A model generated the notes under the pieces. The model saw nothing but the letters and a program-made list of their open reading frames with translations, did not search any database and was not told the origin of the DNA. A program made the position numbers and the translations under genes. 64,000 nucleotides of DNA, taken from contig CM074195.1 in the NCBI GenBank assembly GCA_037179385.1, forward strand, positions 13,739,887 through 13,803,886, written 5' to 3'. This document shows, piece by piece, positions 12,512-23,818 of the stretch. Position 1 is the stretch's first letter; each line of letters opens with the position of its first letter. The stretch is from Holothuria scabra. Its lineage: Eukaryota; Echinodermata; Holothuroidea; Aspidochirotida; Holothuriidae.

Positions 12512-14143
12512 CAGTGGCGGATCCAGGGGGGAGATGGGGGTATGCATACCCCCCCCCCCCACCGGGATGGTAAAAATTGTATAGATAGCCAGGCTTATTG
12601 TAGCCAAGGCCTAATTACGTTTTAAAAGTACAGTGATAGTTGTTACATTATTTGATTACCGTATTTTTGTGTCATATTCTTCAATAAAATGAAAAATGTA
12701 AATTAAAATGTATCTATCTTCCGTATCATTTGGTGAATTCCCGTTTGTTTAAAAAATGCACAATGACGAATGCTAAATGTAGCGTTTTCCGCCAACGGCC
12801 GTTGGTAACGCTGTTTGTGACATCGTATATGTGTCTATGACAATACGTAGGGCTACGACTTCTGTCGTATAGTGGGCCAATCGTTGATACGAAGGGATGT
12901 TGCACGGGGATGTTACAGAGTGTGTAGGCGATACGAGTTGAGATATAATTAAATAGATGAGAAGAATATAATGTTTTGTTTTAAGATGATTGGTGGCTTA
13001 TTTCGTTCGCTTAACAGCTGGCCAAAAAAAAAATTATTATTAAAATTTAACTATATACAGATTGACTCAGGTGCTCGTCGTTTGAGGGCTGCACCAGTGT
13101 GTGAGTGTGACCAAAACTTCCAAGTTCGGAGCTTCCATGTCTCGGGGAGATCGGAACACATGCAGTCCCCTGATTGGTTAAAAGTTGTGACGCATCAAAT
13201 TAAATAAATATTAAGGAATGTGCTGATCTAAAAATGAGTAATAGAGTACACCCGATATTAAATTCACATTCACCGTATAGTCCCTTGAAGTAATGATTAC
13301 CCACACTTTCAAGACCATGTTTTGAAAGTTTGGGTGTTTCATAGGGCTCAAAATATTGAAACATTTAACACCATGTTGCGTCTCGGCCCCCTTTTCTTAG
13401 ACACCCAGGAGGGGCAGGGGACTCTGAAAATGAATTAGGAAATTTGCTAATTTTAAAACCAGTCTACTGTGTGGTTTTGACAACTAATGAAATTACGAAA
13501 TTCCCAATCAATTTTCTCTAATAAAAGCTCCATATTTGTCATTATTTGATTCAAGCAAGCAAAATTTTCCGCGCGCTTCGCGCGCCACAAATTGCTATTC
13601 CTTGGCAGAGGTGCTCGCTCATGCCTATACTTTGATAAACTTTTCCAAACTCTGGAAGTGACAAAATCGGAAATTTGTTACACTTGTGACACCAGATCAC
13701 AGAGTTTTCGTCGGAGAGCTATATAGGCGTTGGATGACATTACGTAGCAACAGCGATCATTGTTCGCCGCCCAACCTCAGATTTGCCAATAGAAAAAGGA
13801 AATTCTTCAGTAATCCCCCAACCGTTCAAATTTCCTTGCAGGAATTCAGCATCCAAACTTTTCTACAATACAAGCCCCATATTTACAAATATTTGGAAAG
13901 GGCGAAAATTTCAGAGCACTCCGCGCGCTGCAAATTACGCCCCTAGTAGAGTGGTAATCACACTTAAAAATAGTTAAAATTTGGATGCTTGCCTGGCTAC
14001 CACCCCCATTTCCTGAATTCTAATAGGCATCAGAGACTAGGCAACAGCTATAGATATAGTGGTGCTTCACTCAGTGTACATTTGATGTCCCATCCACATG
14101 CAGCCCCCCCCCCCCCCACCGCAAATTCCTGGATCCACCACTG
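12512..14143. mobile_element. hAT-like non-autonomous transposon with perfect 8-bp TSD
   Basis: Left end CAGTGGCGGATCCAGG at 12512 and right end CCTGGATCCACCACTG ending at 14143. Both are flanked by GTGTAGAG (12504-12511 and 14144-14151). Runs of G next to the left end and C next to the right end complete the inverted termini. 1632 bp; the internal frames show no transposase. Lies 2.2 kb upstream of the glypican TATA box. Confidence 0.9.
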
Positions 14144-14151
14144 GTGTAGAG

Positions 14152-16328
14152 CATTTCAAAAGTTCCACCTTCTCAGTACACTGTCGCCAGTATAGGCTAC
14201 TATAGGTACGCATGCAGTAAACTAGCTACGCTAAATCGAGTAAAGATAATGCTTCGAGTATTCCAAAATTTTAAGCACTGTTTTCCGTCCTGGAACTTGT
14301 ATTACCTTAATTCAGAGATAATGCAACTCATAGGCACCATAATTTAGGAAACTCGTTTCCGTTTACTATATCTAAGAACTAATTAATCTGAAGTAATAGG
14401 TCATATAGGCCGGACGTTTGGAAGTGTCTTTCGGATTTGTATTTCTTAATTAACTTGAGATTGTTCATAAGAAACTAAAAAGCTTATGAAAACGTTATAC
14501 TTTAACAGCGATTGTCGTTACTCGTCCAGCCGTCAGAGAGACCAGTGTCTTGCATTACAAACAACAAGAACTGAATTTTATAAAAAGGATTTAAACCAGT
14601 GTCCGAGTAAATGGTAAGTACTACGCAGACTCCTCTTAGATTCTCTTGTGACTTAGGCTAGAATTTTTCAGTTTTTAACAAGATATTTTAGAAAGAATTT
14701 CAATTTTGGAATTTTACCCAAATCTTAAACGATTTTCGATTAGGCATAGGGTCGACTGCAACGACCACCAAGTTCGTACGATAGGAAATGCATTCTTTCT
14801 AGCTTAATTAATATGATACGTTCCTAAAAGGTACTAAGCTTGAACGGTACAAATCTGACACATTCATGCATATAGTGACAACGACAGTAGTTTTCGAAGT
14901 CAAAGCGCTAGAAAGGACTTGAGTTTTAGCCTGATGTCCTGATTCTATTCATTGTTGTGTCGAGGAAAGGAAGTTGCTTTGGTTTAATTTTAAGGTTCCC
15001 CCAACGCCTAAATTTTACCCTTGACATGATAAAAATGCAAACTTTGAGCTGAACATAAATCGAAAGCCGCTTGGACAGGACTGCTGTATTTCATGATCTC
15101 TTGGAGAGGGCGGTCGCAATGCGATGGTTGAGGGAGGCATTAAACTGATCCCTTATAAGCCCCTTACTGGGGCAGAATTTAAGTTTTTATTAAGCAACTT
15201 GCTTGCATCTGTCGATATGCCGTAACTAACAGAAAAAGCCCTGTGCAGAAAGCAAAAAGGACGATCATCGAGTCGATCGAAAATTTTCATGAAACGGAAT
15301 AAGAAAAGCTGTAAACAGATTGACGGAGTAAACTGAGCGGCGGAAGGGAGTAGTTTATAAGGAAGAAGAATTTTTCTACGGTGGCGAAAGGCACTTAATT
15401 GCATGAAGGGAATGTGGTATATTTCCTTAATGGAGCCGATATATTTTGGAAGTTGTTTCATACTGATGATTAGATTCGGTATTGGTGCTTACTCAATATA
15501 AGATTTGGGCTCCCGTTTGGGCTTTAAAAGTAAGAGATCTAGCTAGTTGTCCTTTCTGATGTTTAATTTCCCCTTTTCCAAAATTCGGAAAAAGATTGTG
15601 TCAAGTAGCCATAGGCCATTGAACGAAACGTATCACGCAAAGACATATTCCCATCAGTCAACCATTTCTTTCATTCAAGCTTTTTTTGTAAATATTTGGC
15701 TCAATTTTGTCATCTTTTCATTAGCTCAATGAGTTCAACACTGCCTTCACAAGCATAAAAATGAAATCTGAAAAGTTTAAAGCACTATTTACTTCGTTTG
15801 TCACGAATGGACCTATAGTAACTTTAAAATAGTTCATTGATACATTTTACAAAGTACATTTACCGCATTTTGTAATATTTCTGTCAAATCCTACTACATT
15901 TACATTATATTTTGATTCTTTTCTTCTCCTTGAAAGGAATTCCGCTAATAACTCTCGATGGACTTACGACATTTTGTATTCCTCTAACCGGTATTTAAGA
16001 TGTATCGTGATAAAAATTGACTGTCGTCTGCTTTGTTAAATATAGTCATGAGAAGTCGGGTGTATAAACCCAGGAAAGCCTACGTTCCTAAACGGTTGTC
16101 CTACAAGGTTGATATTTACTTTCCTACAATCAGCAGGCAGCCGAGATCGGTCATATATTGTAGTTGCTGGCTAATTTGCAATGGCAGCTGTACCCGACAT
16201 TTTGAATTTTAAAAACCCACTCAACGCACTGGGCGGTCTGCATACCCATGACAAACCAATCGCGTGACTCTAAACGTATGCAAAGCGTACCTGCTTGGAG
16301 ACCCGCTGCTTCAACTCACAAGTGACGA
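14152..16328. other. Unique sequence upstream of the glypican gene
   Basis: No recognised coding exon or repeat. Probably contains the distal promoter of the glypican gene. A TATAAAAAGG sequence at 14580, followed by ATG|GTAAGT at 14613, looks like a promoter and donor but leads to nothing identifiable. Confidence 0.4.
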
Positions 16329-16336
16329 TATAAAAG
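16329..16336 (+). promoter_or_regulatory. TATA box upstream of the glypican gene
   Basis: TATAAAAG lies 158 bases upstream of the glypican ATG. A start site about 30 bases downstream (near 16360) would give a 5' UTR of roughly 130 bases. No initiator element is clear. Confidence 0.55.
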
Positions 16337-16493
16337 CCTCGGGTACTACTTAGAATTAGGAAGAAATATTTTATTCTCTGCAAATCTTCAAATTTGTGAC
16401 ACTTAGACTTGAATCAGCGTAGAGGAAAGCATATAAAATTCCCAAGGACGCAGTGTAAGAGTTTTATAAAGAAGGAATCTAAACTCTTCGAAG

Positions 16494-17912
16494 ATGGCCG
16501 CGGTTTTTGTGATTTTTGCTATTTTAATTTCTCTTAGCGTAGGTGACGTAGCTGAAACAAATTGTGAAATGTCAGACCAACTCGTGACGTCACTTGTAGC
16601 TAGAGGTGTCAGGAGAAGGAATATTGGGGGTATTTATACTTCCGGTTTGAATTCAGTTTGTTTCCATGAGGAGTCTAGCCAACCCTCCTGTTGCTCTGAT
16701 TCAATGGAAAACGCCCTCAAAGTGGAGGCCCAAACATTACTTAGGCAACAGATTGAGGCTTTTATTGGAACATTACAAGAAAACGTTCGAAGTCACAGAG
16801 AAGAATTTAATCAATTTGTCACTGATGGAATTGAATATGTGAGACAAAATACATTCATTTTCTTAAATAGGACTGGCTCAATAAATGATGGAATGACAAA
16901 CGAAATAGAAACATTGTTCCTTAATATGGTGGCGTACTTCAACGATGGAAAATTTTCAAGAGAGCATATCGCAGGGACATTTCTTGATTCTATTTACGCA
17001 GAACTTATCTTCCAGAAATACCGAAGAAATAATCCGAAATTTTTTACCTGCCTGAGAGGTGTAATTGCGAGAAGCGATCCCTATTTCTTCAAACTTCACC
17101 AGGACTACTTAGAATCTATCATAAGCCCCTTTCTTCTCGATGCTCGAGCATACAGTCAAGGTTTAGTAAAACTTGAAGATGTTTTTGATCGTTTAGCTCA
17201 ACTGACGATCACAGAAGGTTGCAAGGAAGACTACTTCAGGTCGTCCATGTGCTCTTATTGCAAGGGGCAGGGGGGTGAAATACCAACTTGTTTTGTAACT
17301 TGTTTACACGTCATTAAAGAGTGTACACAGTTACACCAGGGACTTTTCTTCCGAAGATGGGAATCTTATGTGGAGGCTATGGGAATCATTGCTGAAAACA
17401 TGATACTTATACCATACACGTTTACTAAAATAGCCCCAGCCACTGCAAATGCCATACGTAATTTCAAGTTTTTGTTAATGAGAACCCACCACGATGTGAT
17501 GGAAACTTGTGGGAAACCAAAAAGGTCGAAGTTATACGGCTTTGTCGGAGAACTAGTGGATCGCCCTCTAGCCACGGACTTTTACACCTATGCAAGGGAT
17601 TTGAGTCAGATGGAACAGTTGGGTAACATCACGGGAAAGCTTAGAAATCCAGGTTTCTTAGTATGTGACAGTTCTGCAACGTTTCCGTGTTGGACAGGGA
17701 CTAATTTGGAATACAATAGTGAAACTCCTGTTGAAGTTTTAGAGGAGGCTAAAACATTGAAAAAGTTAGCATTTTTATTAAAAAGGGTTTCTCTGGAAAG
17801 ATGGGACCCTTTTCAAGCAGAAAAGGGAAACAGACTTGACGCTGGGGAGAAACATGGTCAGGAGGGGAGTGAAGAATCCTCGGGACAAGAACCTCAAGGT
17901 ATGAAACTTTAA
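16494..17912 (+). CDS. Glypican ectodomain, single uninterrupted exon (core protein of a heparan sulfate proteoglycan)
   Basis: The open frame has 472 codons if read to the TAA at 17910-17912. Residues 1-17 are a hydrophobic signal peptide. There are 14 cysteines (24, 56, 66, 67, 186, 243, 253, 256, 266, 270, 277, 339, 391, 399), the number conserved in glypicans. The signature is at 253-277 (CSYCKG, then PTCFVTC and KEC), and FPCWTG at 397-402 matches the conserved late Cys-Trp motif. N-glycosylation sequons are at N125 and N378. KPKR at 341-344 is a possible furin-type site. The single plausible glycosaminoglycan site is ESSGQE (S463). Family members are usually 530-580 residues with a C-terminal GPI signal, which is absent here. 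Known glypican genes have several exons, so 1.4 kb without an intron is odd and suggests a retrocopy. The start has A at -3 and G at +4. Family assignment is firm; the 3' end is uncertain because a splice donor lies at 17899. Confidence 0.88.
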   Translation: MAAVFVIFAILISLSVGDVAETNCEMSDQLVTSLVARGVRRRNIGGIYTSGLNSVCFHEESSQPSCCSDSMENALKVEAQTLLRQQIEAFIGTLQENVRSHREEFNQFVTDGIEYVRQNTFIFLNRTGSINDGMTNEIETLFLNMVAYFNDGKFSREHIAGTFLDSIYAELIFQKYRRNNPKFFTCLRGVIARSDPYFFKLHQDYLESIISPFLLDARAYSQGLVKLEDVFDRLAQLTITEGCKEDYFRSSMCSYCKGQGGEIPTCFVTCLHVIKECTQLHQGLFFRRWESYVEAMGIIAENMILIPYTFTKIAPATANAIRNFKFLLMRTHHDVMETCGKPKRSKLYGFVGELVDRPLATDFYTYARDLSQMEQLGNITGKLRNPGFLVCDSSATFPCWTGTNLEYNSETPVEVLEEAKTLKKLAFLLKRVSLERWDPFQAEKGNRLDAGEKHGQEGSEESSGQEPQGMKL

Positions 17913-20900
17913 AATTGAAATGGGTCTTTAAAGGTAAATATTTTTATCCAGACATTTCTCACAATTCTCACAATAAGCGAGTTCGGTCAAAGTCGTGTAT
18001 ACGGCTCTGTTTTCCGTAATTCGAATCAGGGGATATATACATACGCACAACCTGAACATCAGTAGTCGGACAAAACGCAGTCGCACCTACAACATGTGAT
18101 CCAAAATTTGAGTTAACAAGCATGTTTCGTGTGAATAATTCTTTCCTAATCCATCCATAATACATCGACATACATCGACATTCAGTGTGATTTTGCGCAG
18201 TGGACTGTACCAAAATTGCCCTTTTGGTGCAAACAAAACGTTCTTTTTAAAGGGTACCTCAAGTCAAAAAGTAAAAAATATCTATTAAACAGCAAGACAA
18301 ATAAGTTCTAATAGTCCACATTCCATCTTCATAGGAAATTCCTTAGCCGAGATATAAAACGTTGGAGCCAATTCACTTAAAACAAATTAGTCCATTGTTC
18401 AAGTGATTCTCTTGTTGTACCGATCCACATTACCTGCTCTGTTTCCCTTTAAAATTAAAAATGTTTTTATAACCTTGAACACTTCCTGTTTGCTTGCAGA
18501 GAGTGCTTAAATAATTAAATCACCCCATAAGAGTAAGAGTGCTATCACATCTTGGTGCAAGGTACAGTTACTTTTAGAAAAACAAAGAAATACAAAGATT
18601 GTAATTTGAGTACAACAATGACATCAAAAATTATTGCGCAATGTACCATTTTAATTTTAGTGAATATATCTTAGCTAAGATAAAAAATATTAAGGAGTTA
18701 AGAACGTGGTATGAAGACGGGAATTGAACTGTTAGAATTCATTTTTCATACTGTTTAATATACATTTTTGATATTTTTTTTTTATTTAAGGTAGCCTTTA
18801 AGTGAGGACCCCGGGATTTTCGTTCAGTTTAGGCTAGGCAGATTTATGGTGGTGTTACTTATGCATTGCGCCAAACCTAGGTAACGCAGTACACTACACT
18901 ATATGCTGAGCTTGGTTTTGTATCCCACCGTGATCCACAATGCCACGCGGCAACGAATTTCTAGGGAGCTGTTAGGAACAGCTCCGTGGAGTTATTGAAC
19001 TCGCGTGTTCAGTCACAATATTGTGTATATCCTTGTGATACCCTATTTGAGGAACTATTCTTTTAGGCAAACAAGGCCCTATTGTGTACTCGGAATCCAC
19101 CTTGGAATATATAATGATGTGCATTTTAACTCCTCTACAACCCAACTCAATACAATTCACCGATTGAGGGCTTAGCTACCCCCTATAAGAAAACTGTACT
19201 TTGAGTTAATACGTGCGTGTCTTCAACCCATCATGGTGGGCCTAGTTTCAAGGCCAAGGGTAACATGTTAAATTTGTCTCCTAATGAAATCTCTTGCCCA
19301 CAGACACCGAGGATGTAGGTAATAAAAATATTCAACCTAACTTGATATACCGCCCTCAATTTTTCTTCTGGACACCAACTATGAATGCATATGTGCAGTT
19401 TGTCTTTTTAATAGTCACAAATAATATGTGCACATATATTAAGGCACATATTGTTTTAAAATTGAAGTCTTCCAACTCTTTTTAAATAGACATTTGTCCT
19501 AAGCATCAGTTAAGGGACCACTTCCCATATCCCCTACCATACGCTCTAGTCTCTTTCTGTGTTGGATTGGAGTAAGCTATCAGGTTGGTTAGTAGACAAA
19601 ATCTGGTCGCAATTCGATCAGAAAATGCTGAAGGGATGACTCATTTTCTGCTGCAAAACTAGGACCATATACACGATAGCATGTACAACATTGTTTTGAA
19701 CAGTTAACGCGTCAACTTACCTGCTTAAACTATCTTAATGATCTTTTGCACTACATAAAGACAATGTATCATCGGCTGATCTGTCGGTTGTCAAAATATC
19801 GTTTTCTGAAGTCCAAATCAACTGAAAAGTCCATGGTACTGGAACTAAAGAAACAACGACTGACTTCAACTTGAGTACACTCTGACTTGTTTTTAGCATT
19901 CAAGCCTGTAGATAAATCTTTTTGAATTACGTTGAACTATATGACAAGATACCGTAATTGTTTTGTACCGTTTCTGTGTTCATTGTTTTTCATATTTAAA
20001 AAAATCTTTGATAAACTGCGACTTTATTTTGCACAATGGTTATAACTGTTCCCTTTGTTAATTTGTCAATCAGAGTATTGTCATAATCAATGGAGGCAAT
20101 ATCAATCGTCTTGCTACTTCATGACAACATCGATGTCATTTAAAGTCGTAAGGGAGGAGTGCAGAAGAAGGGATGGGGATCTTGTGAGCATACAGTCCCT
20201 TGAAGAAAATGACTTCATCACCTCTCTAGTAGATAACCAAAAGGCCTGGATTGGAGCTACAAAAGATGGAAGCGGTAAGTAAATGTAACATTAGGAAGCT
20301 CCATAATTCGACTGCATGTGTACACATGATACTCAAAATTGTCTGGATGAACATTCAACGCCGTGCCCACAACACGTCTTCCACAATTTTGAGTTAATGT
20401 TATAAAAAAAAAGTCAAATCCATCCTTTTTTAGATTTATCGCAAAATAAAGAGGTTTATAGAGGCCATGTATGGTTTTTGTTATGCGTTACCTAAAAGCT
20501 GCCCTGAAGGTGTAAGGGATCTGTCATACAGAGTTTTTCAAACCCAAATCCGATTTGAAATTTTGCAATTCGGACCAACCGTTTTAGTCATTTATGTTTT
20601 TCTAACTATAGACTCTCGCTACATTGATAATTGATCCCAATGTGCCTCTGTACAAACTGGTAGGCATGCAGAATGAATAGAGCTCTGCTTAATATGTAGT
20701 CAAACAGACATTGTTTTCGATGACAAATATACTTAGTTTAAATAGTTCCATTTTCCAACGTAGTCTATGCCTGTCCCCCTTTAATATATCGAAGTAAATT
20801 TGGCTCTGGACTATTCCTTTTCAGTCATTTTTTCCTTATTCATTTCCCATGTTGGAGTCTTGATATGTTAACAATTGAACGCAAGGACACGGGACCATCA

Positions 20901-22486
20901 AAGCCTAAGCTGGTTTGTGCAAGGTCTTACGTAGTCTTAACTGTACCTTCTGATCGAGATTGGAGGGATGTTAAGAAAGTTGGTTTGGGGATCCCTCCCC
21001 CCCCCCCGCCCATCACTGCGGCCTCTTATCCATGGAACTCTATTGCCACACCACTGAATACTCCACCAAACCAATTAAAAGAATAGTCCAAAGCCAAATT
21101 TAGTTTTGATATGTTAAAGAGGGACATATCATAAGCGACATGTTGACATTTTTATTTATTTCCCATGTTCGGTTTTCGAGATATTAGCAATTGAACGTGC
21201 CAAATTTTCTTCATAGGATGAACTTGGAGCAAGCAGGCGCAATTTCCTGGATTCACATTAATGACCAATTTTTGTATTTATTTACAAATTACCATCAATG
21301 TTACGCAACTAAACTTTGCTACATTGACATCGTTGGTGACCACAAATTTCGTCAAGAAAATAGGAGGCGCGCTCCATAACAAATAAAGGCTTCATAAACA
21401 AGTTTTTGTTGGTTCAATAAATATCTCGAGCATTGTCAAATTTCCTCATCTTCAACCAGTGAGTTGTTAGCCTCAACATCACGGGCTTTACACTTACATG
21501 GCATGGTTTTTCAATAAATAAGGTGTGAAGTAAAATATTTTCCCATTACAAAATAAAGGACCATTTGCTGATAAGTTATACTTTAATTCGTCTCCCAAGA
21601 GACGAAGTTACAGTGACCTGTCTCAGTTTTTCAATGGACGGATGAATGGAATATGGTGCAAGCCTGTAGCACTGAGGGGAAGTGAAAGTGCTGTATTTTC
21701 CATAAAACTGACAAGGCTGGAGCGTAGACGCTAGCCAGTGTTATGCTTTGTCTCATGTTAATTAAAGATTATCTGTTTCAGTTCATTCTCTTCGAATTCT
21801 CAGTATGAGGTATAAGAGACTAAACAAACAACAGTATTTACAAAACAAAATATGAAAAGCATAAGCATAAGACTAGATATTATTACGTCTTTTACTGGAT
21901 GAAAAGCGTCATTTGAAATATTATTTTACAAAATGTGAGAAGCGTGGAGCTTGTAAACTGGAAATGAGCGTTGAGAAATGTCGAGAGTCCCTGGGATGTT
22001 TGAATCGTACCGTCAGTCCTGGAATGAATAAATACGGCATTGAACGGGTTGGGGATCTCCTTGAAATGGTTTTGCTCCTGAAAAGTTTCTTTTTGCTATC
22101 ATTGATTTATACAAGATTAAAAATCCCTCTTTTTCCAAGTGAAACATTTTTCACCCTTTAAAGCGCAATTTCGGCCTGCTTCAGTGCTACCTGGTGTCTT
22201 GACAATAAACTGCTATCCTAGAGGAATGCCCCTCCACGGTATATTACACACAAGTGTAAGTTATGCTTTATATAAGGTTCTGCGTTTCTGTATTTTATTT
22301 TTATTTGTAGGACAGTTTTCCTGGTTAGATTTGTCGGAATGGACAACAACTCTCACAGTCATAGACTCATCAGGATCAGGTGAACAACATAGCTGCGTAG
22401 AGATCAACAACGTCGGTGCTGGAATTTTGAGCACATCGGTTTGTGATGACAATAGGATAGGCATATGCGAGATTCCTTTGCGATAA
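16494..22486 (+). CDS. Candidate chimeric gene: glypican ectodomain joined to a C-type lectin-like domain
   Basis: Gene model inferred from exon phases. Exon 1 is 16494-17898 (ends AAG|GTATGA, phase 1). The CTLD exons are 20074-20274 (acceptor CAATCAG, donor GCG|GTAAGT, phase 1 to 1) and 22311-22486 (acceptor TTTGTAG, stop TAA). The joined length is 1782 nt, exactly 594 codons, with no in-frame stop, giving about 593 residues. Predicted order: signal peptide (1-17), glypican fold with 14 Cys (24-399), a charged linker with one Ser-Gly site (463-464), then a six-Cys long-form CTLD (471-588). No GPI signal is present, so the product would be secreted. A 15-nt microexon at 19304-19318 would also keep frame. 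The alternative is two neighbouring genes: an intronless glypican ending at 17912, and a lectin whose signal-peptide exon I cannot find. Seen: domains and phases. Inferred: the junction. Confidence 0.5.
18246..18801. mobile_element. TIR element (TTTAAAGGGTACCTCAAGTC family) in intron 1 of the glypican-CTLD model
   Basis: Left TTTAAAGGGTACCTCAAG and right end ending ATTTAAGGTAGCCTTTAA are inverted. The interior (CCGAGATATAAAACGTTG, CACTTAAAACAAATTAGTCC, ATTATTGCGCAATGTACC) matches 58402-58445 plus 60138-60457. About 555 bp, non-coding. Confidence 0.7.
19304..19485 (+). other. Possible microexon (19304-19318) or alternative 3' terminal exon of the glypican gene
   Basis: A pyrimidine-rich acceptor ending CCCACAG precedes 19304, and the phase-1 frame from the glypican exon stays open. 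Reading either stops at a donor-like GTAATA after 15 nt (adding DTEDV) and continues in frame into the CTLD exon, or runs on for 60 residues to TAA at 19485, passing a short hydrophobic stretch (YVQFVFLIV). The second reading could supply a membrane or GPI-like tail, but the segment is followed by many polar residues, which is atypical. Neither form is supported by anything except frame and splice-site shape. Confidence 0.2.
20074..20274 (+). CDS. C-type lectin-like domain, N-terminal exon
   Basis: Encodes the first half of a long-form CTLD: YCHNQW, then SSCYF (the extra N-terminal disulfide pair), REEC with a following GDLVSI (first core Cys and the conserved beta strand), EENDF, and WIGA at the end. 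The acceptor CAATCAG and donor GCG|GTAAGT are good, and both boundaries are phase 1. CTLDs of this kind normally sit behind a signal-peptide exon. None is evident between 17.9 and 20.07 kb, which favours use of the upstream glypican exon. The domain identity is firm; membership of the glypican gene is an inference. Confidence 0.85.
22311..22486 (+). CDS. C-type lectin-like domain, C-terminal exon with stop
   Basis: Continues the CTLD in phase: GQFSWLD, EW, then HSCVEI, TSVCDD and GICE, supplying the last three core cysteines and the ICE ending typical of the fold. The carbohydrate-binding EPN/QPD tripeptide and the WND calcium motif are both absent (the WND position reads ILS), so calcium-dependent sugar binding is unlikely. 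The long loop carries DSSGSGE, a Ser-Gly-Ser-Gly sequence with acidic neighbours. Stop TAA at 22484-22486; no canonical AATAAA was seen close downstream. Confidence 0.85.
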
Positions 22487-23160
22487 TGCAATATATACAT
22501 AAATGAGGAGGGTCGTCGATAACTTACTTCCACTATGATACCGCAGTATTAACTTAGTTGCAACACCATTATTTCCATATATTTTTAAGTATGATTAGAT
22601 TCCTTCTTAGATATTTCCAAGATGTTTATTCCTAAGACTGATGTGAGGATAAATTAACATTTACATTTAACATTCCTTGGTCGAAAACTCCTTGTACAAA
22701 CGCAATTCTAGTTTCTTGCTTCAGTCCAAAGCTGGTGAGGTTCTGTTCAGTAATCATAATACCTACTCCCTGTGCATGATGTGTAATGTCAGCTATTCTA
22801 CATTTTTTGTTTAATGTCAGTCAAAAACCAAAGCCACATGGGAATTTTGTCCACCCTACTCAAAATGTAGTTTTGGGCGACTGTTCTTTTAAACGAGAAA
22901 TGTCGAAGTAAATTGTTATTTTCTTTAAAATGTCAACCTTTATCAAATGATTATATACAGTACAATGTTTCAATTATTTACCCTTATAGGGTCTGTTTAT
23001 TATGTAGGTACGAGAAGCAATATATTAACTGAAAAAGAACGTCCAGATCCGTTTTCTCATCGTAAAGAATCTCTTTTTAATGCATTTTGTTCTAAATTGC
23101 TCGCTTTTCTCCTTTTTTGTTTTGCTTTCCATTTCGGTGACTGGTTTGAGTTTGTTGTAG
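22487..23160. other. 3' flank of the CTLD exon
   Basis: AT-rich; should contain the 3' UTR. No clear AATAAA close to the stop and no other gene. Confidence 0.4.
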
Positions 23161-23161
23161 T

Positions 23162-23435
23162 TTAAGGGGCAATCCTGCATGTAACCTCAAGCATTTGCAA
23201 TTCTCCTAAACAACTAAGAACTTAAACACCTCTTACAGCTGTCTAAAACTCATCCTCATCCAGACACAATCTCAGTTTATTGCTTCAGGGTGAGTGTACA
23301 AGACCCCAGTGATGCTAACCAATTAGAAACTGAACCGTGAAACTCTTAACTCTTAGTACAGTCTGTATGTCGTGCAATATGAGCTTACTGTCAACCAAAG
23401 AGCTGTACCAATTGAGGATTTCTTTGGACTACTCA
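23162..23435. mobile_element. MITE (TTTAAAGGSCMARTYCTCTCACC family), divergent copy
   Basis: Alignable with 36266-36525 and 61274-61574 (CATCCAGACACAATCTCAGT, TTTATTGCTTCAGGGTGAG and others). A fragment of the opposite end is at 24183-24290. Confidence 0.55.
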
Positions 23436-23436
23436 C

Positions 23437-23818
23437 GGGCTTGTATACATGGACAGAGCATCTAACGTGTTCGTCCTATCCGTACCTAATCGCCACCGAC
23501 TGAACAAAAAGGCGCACCAAGGTGGCCGCAATGAACCTATAAATCGTCTGATTTGACGACGACTCTGTAATATTTTAAGCAAAAGTTAAACTTGAATGGG
23601 AAACAATATCACATTCTTGCAATAAGTGAAGGGATTTTGACCTAACCCTTGCCATATTTCAAAAATATTTCAACTTTCTTGCAAAATATGTCGATATACT
23701 TGAGCAATTTCAAAGTTTCACACAAAAACATAGCAGACGGCTGTCTTGGTGCGCTTTTTCTCACACCACGGTAGCGACAATCTACCGTGCTGTATGCTCT
23801 GTCCATGTCCGTGGGACT
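23437..23818. mobile_element. TIR element, uninterrupted copy of the 9449-10937 outer element
   Basis: ACATGGACAGAGCAT at the left and ATGCTCTGTCCATGT at the right. The interior aligns in reverse with 9460-9512 plus 10603-10930. Confidence 0.65.

Noticed and set aside
12971..13946. Open frames inside the hAT-like element as transposase
   Set aside because: Too short and without any hAT dimerisation or zinc-finger motif, so the element is judged non-autonomous.
14577..14620. TATA box with ATG directly followed by GTAAGT as a first exon
   Set aside because: The ATG is only about 33 bases from the TATA box and no downstream coding exon fits. Probably chance.
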